Made by a program: the position numbers and the translations under genes
The notes under the pieces: generated by a model
Seen by the model: only the letters and a program-made list of their open reading frames with translations
What the model was told of the DNA's origin: nothing
The model's database searches: none
NCBI RefSeq assembly: GCF_001294535.1
Contig: NZ_LGIC01000010.1
Location: forward strand, 1-53,427
Source: Cypionkella psychrotolerans
GTDB lineage: Bacteria; Pseudomonadota; Alphaproteobacteria; Rhodobacterales; Rhodobacteraceae
DNA length: 53,427 nt
Direction of reading: 5' to 3'
Part shown: piece by piece, positions 42,721 through 50,867 of the stretch
Numbering within the stretch: the first letter of the stretch is position 1
Layout of the letters: every line of letters begins with the position of its first letter

Positions 42721-44883
42721 TTAGTCAGCAAGAGTTATTCTGGGCGGGCCTGCGGTGATTTCGCCGATGAGGGCGGCACCTGGGATATATTTCAGCAGAG
42801 TTTCCGCGATATCGGCGGGGACGGCGGCAAGCAGGCCTCCGGCGGTTTGCGGATCATAGAGCAGGGCTTTCAGCGGGGAATCTGTGCCTGAGATGCGGCC
42901 TATAGTGGCGGCGCGGTTCGCGGGAGCGAGGCTGGAGGTTTGGCCAACTGCGGCTAGGGCAAGCGCGCCGGGCAGGGTTGGGATGGCTGCGCTGTGCAGG
43001 GTGGCGGCGGTGTCGGACGCATCTAGAATTTCCAAGAGGTGGCCTGCGAGGCCGAAGCCTGTCACGTCGGTCATCGCATGGGCGTAGGGGGCAAGATGTG
43101 CTGCGGCGGGGCCGTTGGGTTGGCTCATCTGGTGTAGAGCGCGGGCGACGGCTTCGCCGAGGATCAGGCCGGGAAGTTCGGCCATCGCCATCTCTGCCGC
43201 CATGATGGTGCCGGAGCCGATGGGTTTGGTCAGGATCAGTTTGTCACCGAGCTTTGCGCCGCCCTTGCTGATGGCGCGGGTGGCAAGGCCGGTCACGGTG
43301 AAGCCGATGGTGAGTTCGGCGCCCATCGAGGTGTGGCCGCCGACGATATCGGCCCCGGCCTCGCGGAAGACTTCCGCCGCCTCGGTCATGATCTCGGCCA
43401 ACATCTCGGCGGATTTTTCCGGCGATAGGCGCGGCAGGGTGATTTGGGCGAGGGCTATTTGCGGGTTGGCCCCCATTGCCCAGACATCCCCAAGCGCGTG
43501 AATCGCGGCGATGCGGGCCATCAGGCGGGCGTCGTTTGTGAAGGCGCGCAGATGGTCAGTGGTGATGACTTGCACGCCGCCGGGCACGGTCAGGATGGCG
43601 GCGTCGTCGCCGGGGCCGGAGATGACCTCGGGGCGTTGCGGCTTCGGCAGGGTGGCGAGCGCGGTGGCAAGGTCTGATGCCCCAAGTTTCGCGCCGCAGC
43701 CGCCGCACATCGGTTTGTCACCAATAGCATCCAGCAGGCCGGGGATGGCGGGGTTTGGCGTCGGGCGCGGCATCGCGGGATAGCTGGCAAATTTCGCCAT
43801 GAATTTGCGGTCGATGCGGTCTTTCCAGTGCCACAGCCATGCGCCGTCCAGCGGCAGACTCCATTTGTCGGCGACGGCACCTCTGGCTCCGGTCGAGATC
43901 AGTTTGAGATAATCGCGCTGCGGTTTGAAGGGCTTCAGCGGTTGATTGAGCAGGCTGGCGCGCAGGTTGTGCAGCAGGATCGGCGCGGCCCGGACGGCGT
44001 AGACTCCGGCTTTCGGGCGCGGGGCGAAGGGCAGGTGGGCGCAGTCTCCGGCGGCAAAGATCGCGGGGTCAGAGGTTTGCAGGGTGTCGGATACGGTGAG
44101 GAAGCCATTGTGCAGGGTCAGGTCGGCTTGGCCCAGCCATGCGTGCGGGCGGCTGCCTGCGACGGCGAGGGTGAAATCGGATGGCAGGCGGGTGCCGTTG
44201 CTGAGGGTGACGGCGGTTGCCTGGATTTCGGCGGGTTTGGCGTTGGTGATCAGGGAGATTTTAGCGCGGATGAGATGGGCGAGCAGGGCGTTGCGGGCTC
44301 CGCTGCCGATGGCGGGCAGGGCTGTTGGGCCTTGTTCCAGCAGGGTGACATTGGCGCTGGGTAGGCGGTGTTTGGCGGCAAGGGCGAGTTCTACACCGCC
44401 AACACCTGCACCGATCACGGTGATCTGCGGGTCAGGCAGGGCGCGGGCGACAAACTCTGCCCACTGGGTGGCAAAATCGCCCAAGGGTTTGGCGGCATGG
44501 GCGAATTGGGTGAAACCGGGGATGTCTGGTAAATCGGAGGTGATGCCGATGTCGATGCTGCACAGGTCGTAGGAGATCGGCGGGCGATGGGCGAGATGCA
44601 GGCGGCGGGTTTCGCGGTCCATCCCTGTGACGTGATCGAGGATCAGCCGGGCACCCGCAAATCGGGCGAGGCGGACAAGGTCGATCATGATCTCATCGCC
44701 GGCATAATGGCCAGCGATCAGGCCGGGCAGCATGCCCGTGTAGGGCGCGGCGGGGTCGGAGTTGATCAGGGTTAGCCGCACACCTGGAAGCGGGCTCATC
44801 GCCCACATCCGGGCGACAAGGGCATGGGCATGGCCGCCGCCGACCAGCACCAGATCTTTGACGATGGGGAAATCGGGTTGCAT
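42721..44883 (-). CDS. selD: Selenophosphate synthase fused to an NADH-dehydrogenase-like domain
   Basis: 720 residues. The first ~370 form a two-dinucleotide-fold flavoprotein of the NDH-2 type: LVLVGGGHAHALVARM, then ITVIGAGVGGVELALAA, and FAAGDCAHLP for FAD. From about 385 comes SelD: MCGGCGAKLG with Cys396 and Lys399 at the positions of catalytic Cys17 and Lys20 of the E. coli enzyme. GPGDDAAIL, DHLRAFTNDARLMARIAAIH and DVTGFGLAGHLLEILD follow. The residue is Cys rather than Sec. SelD makes selenophosphate from selenide and ATP; the oxidoreductase domain may supply reduced selenium. Such fusions are known in several bacteria. Convergent with mnmH. Confidence 0.93.
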   Translation of the reverse strand: MQPDFPIVKDLVLVGGGHAHALVARMWAMSPLPGVRLTLINSDPAAPYTGMLPGLIAGHYAGDEIMIDLVRLARFAGARLILDHVTGMDRETRRLHLAHRPPISYDLCSIDIGITSDLPDIPGFTQFAHAAKPLGDFATQWAEFVARALPDPQITVIGAGVGGVELALAAKHRLPSANVTLLEQGPTALPAIGSGARNALLAHLIRAKISLITNAKPAEIQATAVTLSNGTRLPSDFTLAVAGSRPHAWLGQADLTLHNGFLTVSDTLQTSDPAIFAAGDCAHLPFAPRPKAGVYAVRAAPILLHNLRASLLNQPLKPFKPQRDYLKLISTGARGAVADKWSLPLDGAWLWHWKDRIDRKFMAKFASYPAMPRPTPNPAIPGLLDAIGDKPMCGGCGAKLGASDLATALATLPKPQRPEVISGPGDDAAILTVPGGVQVITTDHLRAFTNDARLMARIAAIHALGDVWAMGANPQIALAQITLPRLSPEKSAEMLAEIMTEAAEVFREAGADIVGGHTSMGAELTIGFTVTGLATRAISKGGAKLGDKLILTKPIGSGTIMAAEMAMAELPGLILGEAVARALHQMSQPNGPAAAHLAPYAHAMTDVTGFGLAGHLLEILDASDTAATLHSAAIPTLPGALALAAVGQTSSLAPANRAATIGRISGTDSPLKALLYDPQTAGGLLAAVPADIAETLLKYIPGAALIGEITAGPPRITLAD

Positions 44884-45013
44884 CGGCCTCTCGGTGGTTT
44901 GCTCCTTGGTAGCTGTGTGGGGTTGGAAAGGCCATGCTTGCTGGAGAGGGGATGTTGGACGCTTGCGGCGCCGTATTATCTAGGGTGCGGTTTGCGGTGT
45001 TGGCTGGGGGGAG

Positions 45014-45046
45014 CCTCCGGCGGGGATATTTGAGCCAAGATGAAAT
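45014..45046 (+). repeat. Interspersed 33 bp motif, copy 2
   Basis: GGCGGGGATATTTGAGCC then AAGATGAAAT; pairs with 30683-30715. In the selD-rpoN divergent region. Confidence 0.65.
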
Positions 45047-45135
45047 TGGCGGGGCGAGAAAGGGGTAGGGGGTGAGAGCGCGCGTCGCTTCTGCTGGCGG
45101 TTGCGCGGCGCGGCGCTGAAGGCTAGCCTTGCGCT

Positions 45136-46467
45136 ATGAGATCACCCCAGCAGCGCCTTGGCCTGACCCAGACCCAGCGGCTTGAGCTGAACACCAGCCT
45201 GCAAGCCTCGATTGCGATTTTGCGCACCGATGCGGCGGGGCTGACGCGCTATCTGGAGGAGCAGGCGGCGGAAAACCCGCATCTGCGGCTGGAGCCGCCA
45301 CCTCAGCCCGGTCTGCACGACTGGCTGCCGCGCTGGGCAGGGGTGTTGGGGTCGGGCGGCGGCGGTCTGGGGCTTGCGGCGGAAACCGCAGATACCAGCC
45401 CCAGTCTGATGGCGCATGTGATGGGCGCGATTGAGGCGCTGAAACTCGGGCCAAGGGAACAGCGGATCGCGGTGGCGCTGGCGGAGGTGTTGGAGCCGTC
45501 GGGCTGGCTGGGGGCCGAGCTGAGCCTTGTGGTGGCCGAAACGCGCACGACGCTTGCCGAGGTTGAAGCCGTGCTGCACCGCTTGCAAAAGCTTGAACCA
45601 ACAGGAATTTTTGCACGCAATCTGGCGGAGTGCTTGCGGTTGCAAGCGATTGAAGCGGGGGCGCTGGACAAAGAGATGGCGGCAGTGCTGGCGCATCTGG
45701 ATCTGCTGGCCTCGGGCGATCTGGCGCGGTTGGCCAAGACCTGTCACATCTCGGAAGCGGCGGTGTTGCAGCGGTTTCGGATCATTCGCGCGATGAATCC
45801 CAAACCGGGAGCGGAGTTTGCCAGCATCAGTGCCGCGCAATCGCGTGAGCCTGATCTGGTGGTGAAGGCGACGGCGACGGGGTGGAGCATCGCGCTGAAC
45901 CGCTCGGCTTTGCCAACGTTGCGGGTGGAGAAGTCGGAGGCAGGCTCGGCAGAGCGGCTTTCGCAGGCCAAAGCGTTGGAACGGATGGTCGAGGCGCGCA
46001 ATGCGACGCTGCTGCTGGTCGGGCGCGAGATTTTGGCGCGTCAGCAAGAGGCGATCCGGCTGGGGCCGATTGGGCTTGCGCCGATGAGCATGGCTGATCT
46101 GGCCGAGGCTTTGGGCTTTCACGAAAGCACGATCAGCCGGGTGGTGTCGGGGGCCAGTTTGGACAGCCCGCGCGGCACATGGTGGCTGCGGCAGATGTTC
46201 AGCAGCGCGCTGGGTGGCAATGGCCAGCCGCTGATCTCGGGCGCTGCGATGCGGGGGCGGCTGGCGCGGCTGGTGGCGGCAGAGAACCCGGCGCGGCCGC
46301 TGTCAGATGCGGCTTTGGCGATGGCCTTGGCGATTGATACCGGGGTGACCATCGCGCGCCGCACCGTGGCGAAGTATCGCGAGGCCGAGGGGATTCCGGT
46401 GGCGTCACGCCGCAAGCGCAAGCCGGTTTTGCCGCGAATGGGCCGAAAAGGTCGCGCAGAGGGCTGA
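45136..46467 (+). CDS. rpoN: RNA polymerase sigma-54 factor
   Basis: 443 residues, compact for RpoN because the acidic region II is short. Region I has LTQTQRLELNTSLQASIAIL, which binds enhancer proteins. The core-binding region includes LEPTGIFARNLAECL. The C-terminal HTH contains GFHESTISRVVS, and the RpoN box ARRTVAKYRE (407-416), which reads the -24 element, is intact. It directs transcription from -24/-12 promoters with activator ATPases. No activator or nif genes are adjacent. Followed after 51 bp by the hyuA-like gene on the same strand. Confidence 0.94.
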   Translation: MRSPQQRLGLTQTQRLELNTSLQASIAILRTDAAGLTRYLEEQAAENPHLRLEPPPQPGLHDWLPRWAGVLGSGGGGLGLAAETADTSPSLMAHVMGAIEALKLGPREQRIAVALAEVLEPSGWLGAELSLVVAETRTTLAEVEAVLHRLQKLEPTGIFARNLAECLRLQAIEAGALDKEMAAVLAHLDLLASGDLARLAKTCHISEAAVLQRFRIIRAMNPKPGAEFASISAAQSREPDLVVKATATGWSIALNRSALPTLRVEKSEAGSAERLSQAKALERMVEARNATLLLVGREILARQQEAIRLGPIGLAPMSMADLAEALGFHESTISRVVSGASLDSPRGTWWLRQMFSSALGGNGQPLISGAAMRGRLARLVAAENPARPLSDAALAMALAIDTGVTIARRTVAKYREAEGIPVASRRKRKPVLPRMGRKGRAEG

Positions 46468-46518
46468 CTTCGCCGCGCAGCGCCGCTATCGCTGGGGCGA
46501 AATCAAACGGGAAGTCAG

Positions 46519-48543
46519 ATGGCGCATTTTCTGGGCGTGGATACGGGCGGCACTTACACCGATGCGGTGATCGTTGATGAGGCCGCCGATCTGGTGATCG
46601 GCAAGGCAAAATCACTGACCACGCGGGCGGATTTGGCCTTAGGGATTGGCCGGGCGGTGGATGCGGCTTTGGCGCAATCGGGGGTGGCGGCTGCGGACGT
46701 GGCCTTGGTGTCGCTGTCGACGACTTTGGCGACCAATGCTTTGGTTGAGGGGCAGGGCGAGCGGGTGGCACTGATCTTCGTCGGCTTTGACGAAGGCGAT
46801 TTGGAGCGCGGCGGGCTGATTGAGGCCTTGAAGGGCGATCCGGTGGTCAAAATCGCAGGCGGGCACAGCCATGCCGGGGTGCAGTTGGCCGCTCTGGATA
46901 TGGCAGCGCTTGAGGCGCAGTTGCGCGAACTTGGCCCACAGGTGATGGGCTTTGCCGTCGCCGCCCGCTTCGCCACCCGCAATCCGGCGCATGAGATTGC
47001 GATCCGTGATCTGATCCGGGCTGTGACGGGCCGCCCGGTGACCTGCTCGCATGAGTTGTCAGCGCAGTTGAACGGGCCGAAGCGGGCGCTGACCGCGGTG
47101 CTGAATGCGCGGCTGATCGGGATGATTGACCGGCTGGTGGCGGCCTGTGAACGGCATCTGGCGGAAATCGGCATCACAGCCCCCCTGATGGTGGTGCGCG
47201 GCGATGGCGCGCTGATCTCGGCGGCGATGGTGCGCGAGCGCCCGATTGAGACGATCCTGTCGGGGCCAGCGGCCTCGATTGTCGGCGCACGGTGGCTGAC
47301 CGGGGCGAAGGACGCTTTGGTTTCAGATATTGGCGGCACCACCACCGACGTGGCGCTGTTGCGCGATGGCCTGCCCGAGATTGACCCGCAAGGCGCGCGG
47401 GTCGGCGGCTTTCGCACTATGGTCGAGGCTGTGGCGATGCGGACCAGCGGCCTCGGGGGTGATTCCGAGGTGCATTTGATCACCGAAGGCCTGACGGGCG
47501 GGATGCGGCTGGGCCCGCGCCGTCTGATCCCGGTGTCGCTGCTGGCATCCGAGCATGGCGCGATGGTGCATGCGGCGCTGGATCGGGCTTTGTCCTCGGA
47601 CAAGGCGGGCGAGATGGATGGGCGGTTTGTGGTGCCGATGGCGGGGCAGACCGGGGGGCTTTCTGCGCGCGAATTGACGGTGCTCGCGCGGATCACGCAG
47701 CCGATGCCGATGGCGCAAGTGTTGACGACTCGGTTGGAGATTGCGGCGCTGGAGCGGTTGGTGGCGCGCGGCTTGGTGATGATGGCGGGGGTAACGCCGT
47801 CGGATGCCAGCCATGTTCTCGGTGGGCTAGAGGCTTGGGATGGCTTGGCTGCGGCGAAGGCGGTGGAATTGCTGGGGCGCAGGCGTAATGGCTCGGGCGA
47901 GCGGTTCTCGACCGATGCTGCGGTCTTGGCGCAGGGCATTGTCGATCAGTTGACCACGCAGACGGTGGAATGTTTGCTGGAAGCGGCGTTTGATGAAGAC
48001 CCCGGTTTTGCCGGTGAAAGCCCGGAAGTGCTGGCGCGGCACGCTTTGACGCGGGCGGCTTTGGGGCGGCATCGTGGGGTGATCGAATTCACCGCGCGGC
48101 TGGGGGTTCCTGTGATCGGGCTTGGTGCCTCGGCACCCTATTACTATGGTGCGGTCGGCAAGCGTTTGGGTTGCGAGATGATCCTGCCGGAACACGCAGG
48201 CGTTGCCAATGCCATCGGTGCTGTGGTCGGCCAAGTCAGCCAGCGGGCGACAGCGATTGTCACCAGCCCCGGCGTTGGCCGCTTTACCGCGCATTTGCCG
48301 GAAGGCTTGCTGAGCTTCACCGACCCGGAGACCGCGATGGCTGCCACCGAAGCGGCGTTGACACTGGAAGCGGTGCGCCGCGCCAAACATGCAGGTGCCG
48401 AGGATTTGCGCATCACCACCGCGCGCGATCTGCGCTCCGCCTCGGTCGAAGGTCAGCCGATGTTTGTCGAGGCGACGATCTCGGTGACGGCTTCGGGGCG
48501 GCCGCGGGTGGCGCATGCGGTGCCGGAAGAAGCGGCAATCTAA
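46519..48543 (+). CDS. Hydantoinase/oxoprolinase family protein (HyuA-like)
   Basis: 674 residues with the actin-like ATPase fold of the HyuA/OxoP alpha family: LGVDTGGTYTDAVI at the N-terminus (phosphate 1), SLSTTLATNALVEG, and SDIGGTTTDVALL (phosphate 2), then LGASAPYYYGAVGKRL near the C-terminus. Family members use ATP to open 5-oxoproline, hydantoin or related rings, or carboxylate acetone/acetophenone. A HyuB partner, usual for ring-opening members, is not next to it; tRNA-Met follows. The substrate is unknown. The frame is complete and starts 51 bp after rpoN. Confidence 0.87.
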   Translation: MAHFLGVDTGGTYTDAVIVDEAADLVIGKAKSLTTRADLALGIGRAVDAALAQSGVAAADVALVSLSTTLATNALVEGQGERVALIFVGFDEGDLERGGLIEALKGDPVVKIAGGHSHAGVQLAALDMAALEAQLRELGPQVMGFAVAARFATRNPAHEIAIRDLIRAVTGRPVTCSHELSAQLNGPKRALTAVLNARLIGMIDRLVAACERHLAEIGITAPLMVVRGDGALISAAMVRERPIETILSGPAASIVGARWLTGAKDALVSDIGGTTTDVALLRDGLPEIDPQGARVGGFRTMVEAVAMRTSGLGGDSEVHLITEGLTGGMRLGPRRLIPVSLLASEHGAMVHAALDRALSSDKAGEMDGRFVVPMAGQTGGLSARELTVLARITQPMPMAQVLTTRLEIAALERLVARGLVMMAGVTPSDASHVLGGLEAWDGLAAAKAVELLGRRRNGSGERFSTDAAVLAQGIVDQLTTQTVECLLEAAFDEDPGFAGESPEVLARHALTRAALGRHRGVIEFTARLGVPVIGLGASAPYYYGAVGKRLGCEMILPEHAGVANAIGAVVGQVSQRATAIVTSPGVGRFTAHLPEGLLSFTDPETAMAATEAALTLEAVRRAKHAGAEDLRITTARDLRSASVEGQPMFVEATISVTASGRPRVAHAVPEEAAI

Positions 48544-48694
48544 GGGAAATTTCTCGGCGGGACCGCTGATCCAGGCGGCTTTCGCTGCCAGCAAGGTCTG
48601 GGCGGTTATTCCGCGCGCAGCCCGCCAAAATCCACACTTTGCCCCAGAATACCCCTTGACGCCCCCCGCCCCCCAAACTACTCACCGCGCCAGT

Positions 48695-48771
48695 GGCGAG
48701 GTAGCTCAGTTGGTTAGAGCACACGACTCATAATCGTGGGGTCGAGAGTTCAAGTCTCTCTCTCGCCACCA
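48695..48771 (+). tRNA. tRNA-Met (CAT), elongator
   Basis: 77 bases with encoded CCA. The acceptor is GGCGAGG/TCTCGCC, D-arm AGCTCAGTTGGTTAGAGC, anticodon loop CTCATAA (anticodon CAT) and T-loop GTTCAAGTC. It resembles elongator Met tRNA rather than initiator, whose anticodon stem has three G-C pairs. An island with recombinases begins at its 3' side. Confidence 0.93.
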
Positions 48772-48844
48772 CTCTTTTACAGTTTCCGTAATTTCCCTGA
48801 ATAATCAGGTGTTTACGGGGATTTTGGGGAGTGGTTGGCAATTC

Positions 48845-48869
48845 ATTCCTACCAACTATTCCTACCAAC
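48845..48869 (+). repeat. Tandem direct repeat ATTCCTACCAAC
   Basis: Two exact 12 bp copies (48845-48856 and 48858-48869), about 75 bp past the tRNA 3' end, where integrase arm-binding sites are commonly found. Confidence 0.7.
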
Positions 48870-48901
48870 CGACGCCCTTTAAGGGAACCTCAGAGGGGCC
48901 G

Positions 48902-49051
48902 CTAGTCAGCGCCGCGCCAATAATGTTCGGTCACACCGCCTGAGCCACCCCCAGATATTGAAAGCACGGTAAGGGTGAGGGGTGTTCCAAGTATAAGCAG
49001 CACAAAAAAGACAGTCTTAAGCTTGTCGATGATGTTTTCCCGGTTCAACAT
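48902..49051 (-). CDS. Small single-pass membrane protein, 49 residues
   Basis: Too short for ordinary gene calls. ATG 49051 is preceded by GGAG four bases away; the frame ends with TAG at 48902. The peptide has a charged start (MLNRENIIDKLK), one hydrophobic span (TVFFVLLILGTPLTLTVLSI) and a glycine/serine-rich tail (SGGGSGGVTEHYWRGAD). No family recognised. It could be a phage or plasmid small membrane protein. Confidence 0.5.
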   Translation of the reverse strand: MLNRENIIDKLKTVFFVLLILGTPLTLTVLSISGGGSGGVTEHYWRGAD

Positions 49052-49269
49052 TTTGCTCCATTTATTTAAGCGGGTATCTACCCACGGAATATTTTACCGC
49101 ACAAGTGTGAGACCCAGAGATAGTATAAGAGGCCCAGCGCGTTCCCCCCATGCCGCCCACGGAACACCTCACGAGGCAATGATAGTTCCACTTGCGGGAA
49201 ATGTGCATAAGTGGAATAAAAACAAGGGGTTGACTGGGTTTACAGCGTGACTCACCATTGGGAGGCGCG

Positions 49270-49476
49270 ATGATGCGCCGCACCTTGGAGACATGCACCA
49301 TGACATTGACCTTTGAAGCCCGTGGCTTTCCCGTTTTCATTCGCTTGGGTCGCTTTGAGTTCTACGCCCAGCGCGAAACCGTTAAGCCTCTTCAACTCAT
49401 TTCCAGACCCGGACCGGGGGAGATCATCATTGATCTGCCGGGGGTCGCGCTGATGTTCACCAAACATAGCCTGTAA
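49270..49476 (+). CDS. Small hypothetical protein, 68 residues
   Basis: Frame from ATG 49270 after GGGAGG. The sequence MTLTFEARGFPVFIRLGRFE, RETVKPLQLISRPGPGEIII and so on is not a family I recognise; an alternative start is ATG 49300 (GGAG nine bases upstream). It is soluble and beta-rich by appearance. Its stop lies at the left arm of the inverted repeat before the recombinase promoter, so it could be a small regulator or cargo gene of the island. Confidence 0.5.
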   Translation: MMRRTLETCTMTLTFEARGFPVFIRLGRFEFYAQRETVKPLQLISRPGPGEIIIDLPGVALMFTKHSL

Positions 49477-49520
49477 CGGTCACAACGACCGTTGACATTT
49501 GCAACAGCCCTGCTTTACAT
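49475..49520 (+). promoter_or_regulatory. Promoter with operator-like inverted repeat upstream of the small recombinase
   Basis: Perfect inverted repeat AACGGTC-ACAAC-GACCGTT (49475-49493) overlaps a consensus -35 TTGACA (49492-49497). After 17 bases comes a weak -10, TTACAT (49515-49520), 33 bp before the recombinase GTG. The repeat suggests repression, perhaps autoregulation. Confidence 0.6.
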
Positions 49521-49553
49521 GGTTTCAAGATCATAGAAGCGAGGGGCAGGGCT

Positions 49554-50231
49554 GTGCAGCAATTCATCGTCTACTATCGGGTCAGCACCAAGGGACAGGG
49601 CGACAGCGGGCTGGGCCTTGAAGCGCAGGAACGTGACACCGCTCTATTCCTGACCACCTATGCGGAGACGCCCTTTGAAGTGGTCGCAGAGTTTACCGAT
49701 ATTCAGTCAGGCAAAGACAATGACCGCCCCGAACTGGTGAAGGCGCTGGACATATGCCGCAAGACCGGGGCCACGCTACTTGTGTCCAAGCTGGACCGCC
49801 TATCCCGCCGCCTATCCTTCATTGCTACCCTGATGGAAGACCCCAAGGTTTCTTTCCGCGTTGCTTCAATCCCGCGCGCGTCAAAGATTGAACTCCACCT
49901 CTATGCCATGCTGGCAGAACAAGAGCGTGACTTCATATCCATGCGCACCAAGGCAGCACTGGCAGTCGCCAAGTCCAGAGGCACCAAGCTGGGGGGCCTC
50001 AGAGACGCAACAGGTAAGCGCAACGATACCCTGCAAGCAGAGGCCCAAGGGCGGGCCGTTAAGGTGGCCGATCTGGTGCAACCTTTGCGGGCCGCTGGAA
50101 AGACCCTAAGGCAAATCGCTGATGCCCTGAACTCCAACGCAGTCCCCACGGCACGGGGCGGGGCATGGTCGGCATCGCAGGTTATGCGAGTTATTGAGCG
50201 GCTAGAGGCGGTGGAAATATCGGCGGCGTGA
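49554..50231 (+). CDS. Small serine recombinase (resolvase/invertase type)
   Basis: 225 residues. The catalytic domain begins IVYYRVSTKGQGDSGLGLEA with nucleophile Ser11. It continues TLLVSKLDRLSRRLSFIATL and LYAMLAEQERDFISMRTKAAL. The C-terminal HTH is GKTLRQIADALNSNAVPTARG. Length is that of resolvases and invertases rather than large integrases. GTG 49554 follows GAGGGGCAGGG. It likely resolves multimers or inverts a segment in the island. An operator-like repeat precedes it. Confidence 0.9.
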   Translation: MQQFIVYYRVSTKGQGDSGLGLEAQERDTALFLTTYAETPFEVVAEFTDIQSGKDNDRPELVKALDICRKTGATLLVSKLDRLSRRLSFIATLMEDPKVSFRVASIPRASKIELHLYAMLAEQERDFISMRTKAALAVAKSRGTKLGGLRDATGKRNDTLQAEAQGRAVKVADLVQPLRAAGKTLRQIADALNSNAVPTARGGAWSASQVMRVIERLEAVEISAA

Positions 50232-50275
50232 AGTTGCGAGGGGGTGTCGGTTAAAGCGGGCAGAGGGCGGCGTGT

Positions 50276-50680
50276 TTAATCGAATAGTTCAGGGTGTTTG
50301 TCGTGGAAGGCCAAAATGTAGTCGTCCATCGCAGCCCCAAGTCCGCCGCAGACCCCACGCACTTGTGCTTCTGTAACTAGCTCTCGCTTGATAGCTAAGT
50401 TTCCTTCCATCTGTGTTTTCAACATTACTTCGTATTCAGCTTTCTCGTTGCTGGTCAGTGCTCCGTATTCCAAACGCGAGACTGTCGTGGCGTGCAGTTC
50501 GAAACGATAAGGTGGACAAATCATCTTATGAAACGCGCGGTTCGCAGTGAAGAGCGCCGCATCGAGTAGGACTATGTCGCCAAGAATGTTGCGAATCTCA
50601 GCCTGAGTGTCAGCACAAGCGGGTGCGGCGGATAGTGTCGTGACAAGAAGAGCGGCTATGGCGGTCAAACGGGAAGGCAT
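50276..50680 (-). CDS. Secreted hypothetical protein
   Basis: 134 residues. ATG 50680 with GGAG upstream gives a Sec signal peptide (MPSRLTAIAALLVTTLSAAP, then ACA-DTQ). The mature part is helical with three Cys (MICPPY, RGVCGG). No domain recognised. An in-frame TTG 15 bases upstream is a weaker start. Transcribed against the recombinase and divergent from the ParB-like gene. Confidence 0.7.
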   Translation of the reverse strand: MPSRLTAIAALLVTTLSAAPACADTQAEIRNILGDIVLLDAALFTANRAFHKMICPPYRFELHATTVSRLEYGALTSNEKAEYEVMLKTQMEGNLAIKRELVTEAQVRGVCGGLGAAMDDYILAFHDKHPELFD

Positions 50681-50817
50681 TCCGAACTCCGACAAGGTAA
50701 AGTGCTAGTTCCGCGATAGACCACAATTTGGACCACCTCAGCAATCCCTTGTGCGGCCTTCGTGTTATGTAATCACCCACACTCTAGCCCATACAAACCC
50801 GCCTTACACCATCCCAC

Positions 50818-50845
50818 AGCCTCACCCAACCCGGTGGGGCTTTTT
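50818..50845 (+). terminator. Rho-independent terminator in the leader of the ParB-like gene
   Basis: Stem AGCCTCAC / GTGGGGCT (one G-T pair) with an 8-base loop, followed by TTTTT (50841-50845). It ends only 22 bp before ATG 50868, on the same strand. It could be an attenuator or the end of a short RNA. Confidence 0.7.
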
Positions 50846-50867
50846 CACGTGCCCGAAAGGCCACCCC

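Noticed and set aside
42721-43700. Selenocysteine codon or SECIS element in selD
   Set aside because: The catalytic position is encoded as Cys and the frame has no internal TGA.
46554-47939. 461-residue minus-strand open frame
   Set aside because: Lies wholly antisense to the hyuA-like gene; low-complexity Ser/Pro/Arg composition typical of a GC-rich shadow.
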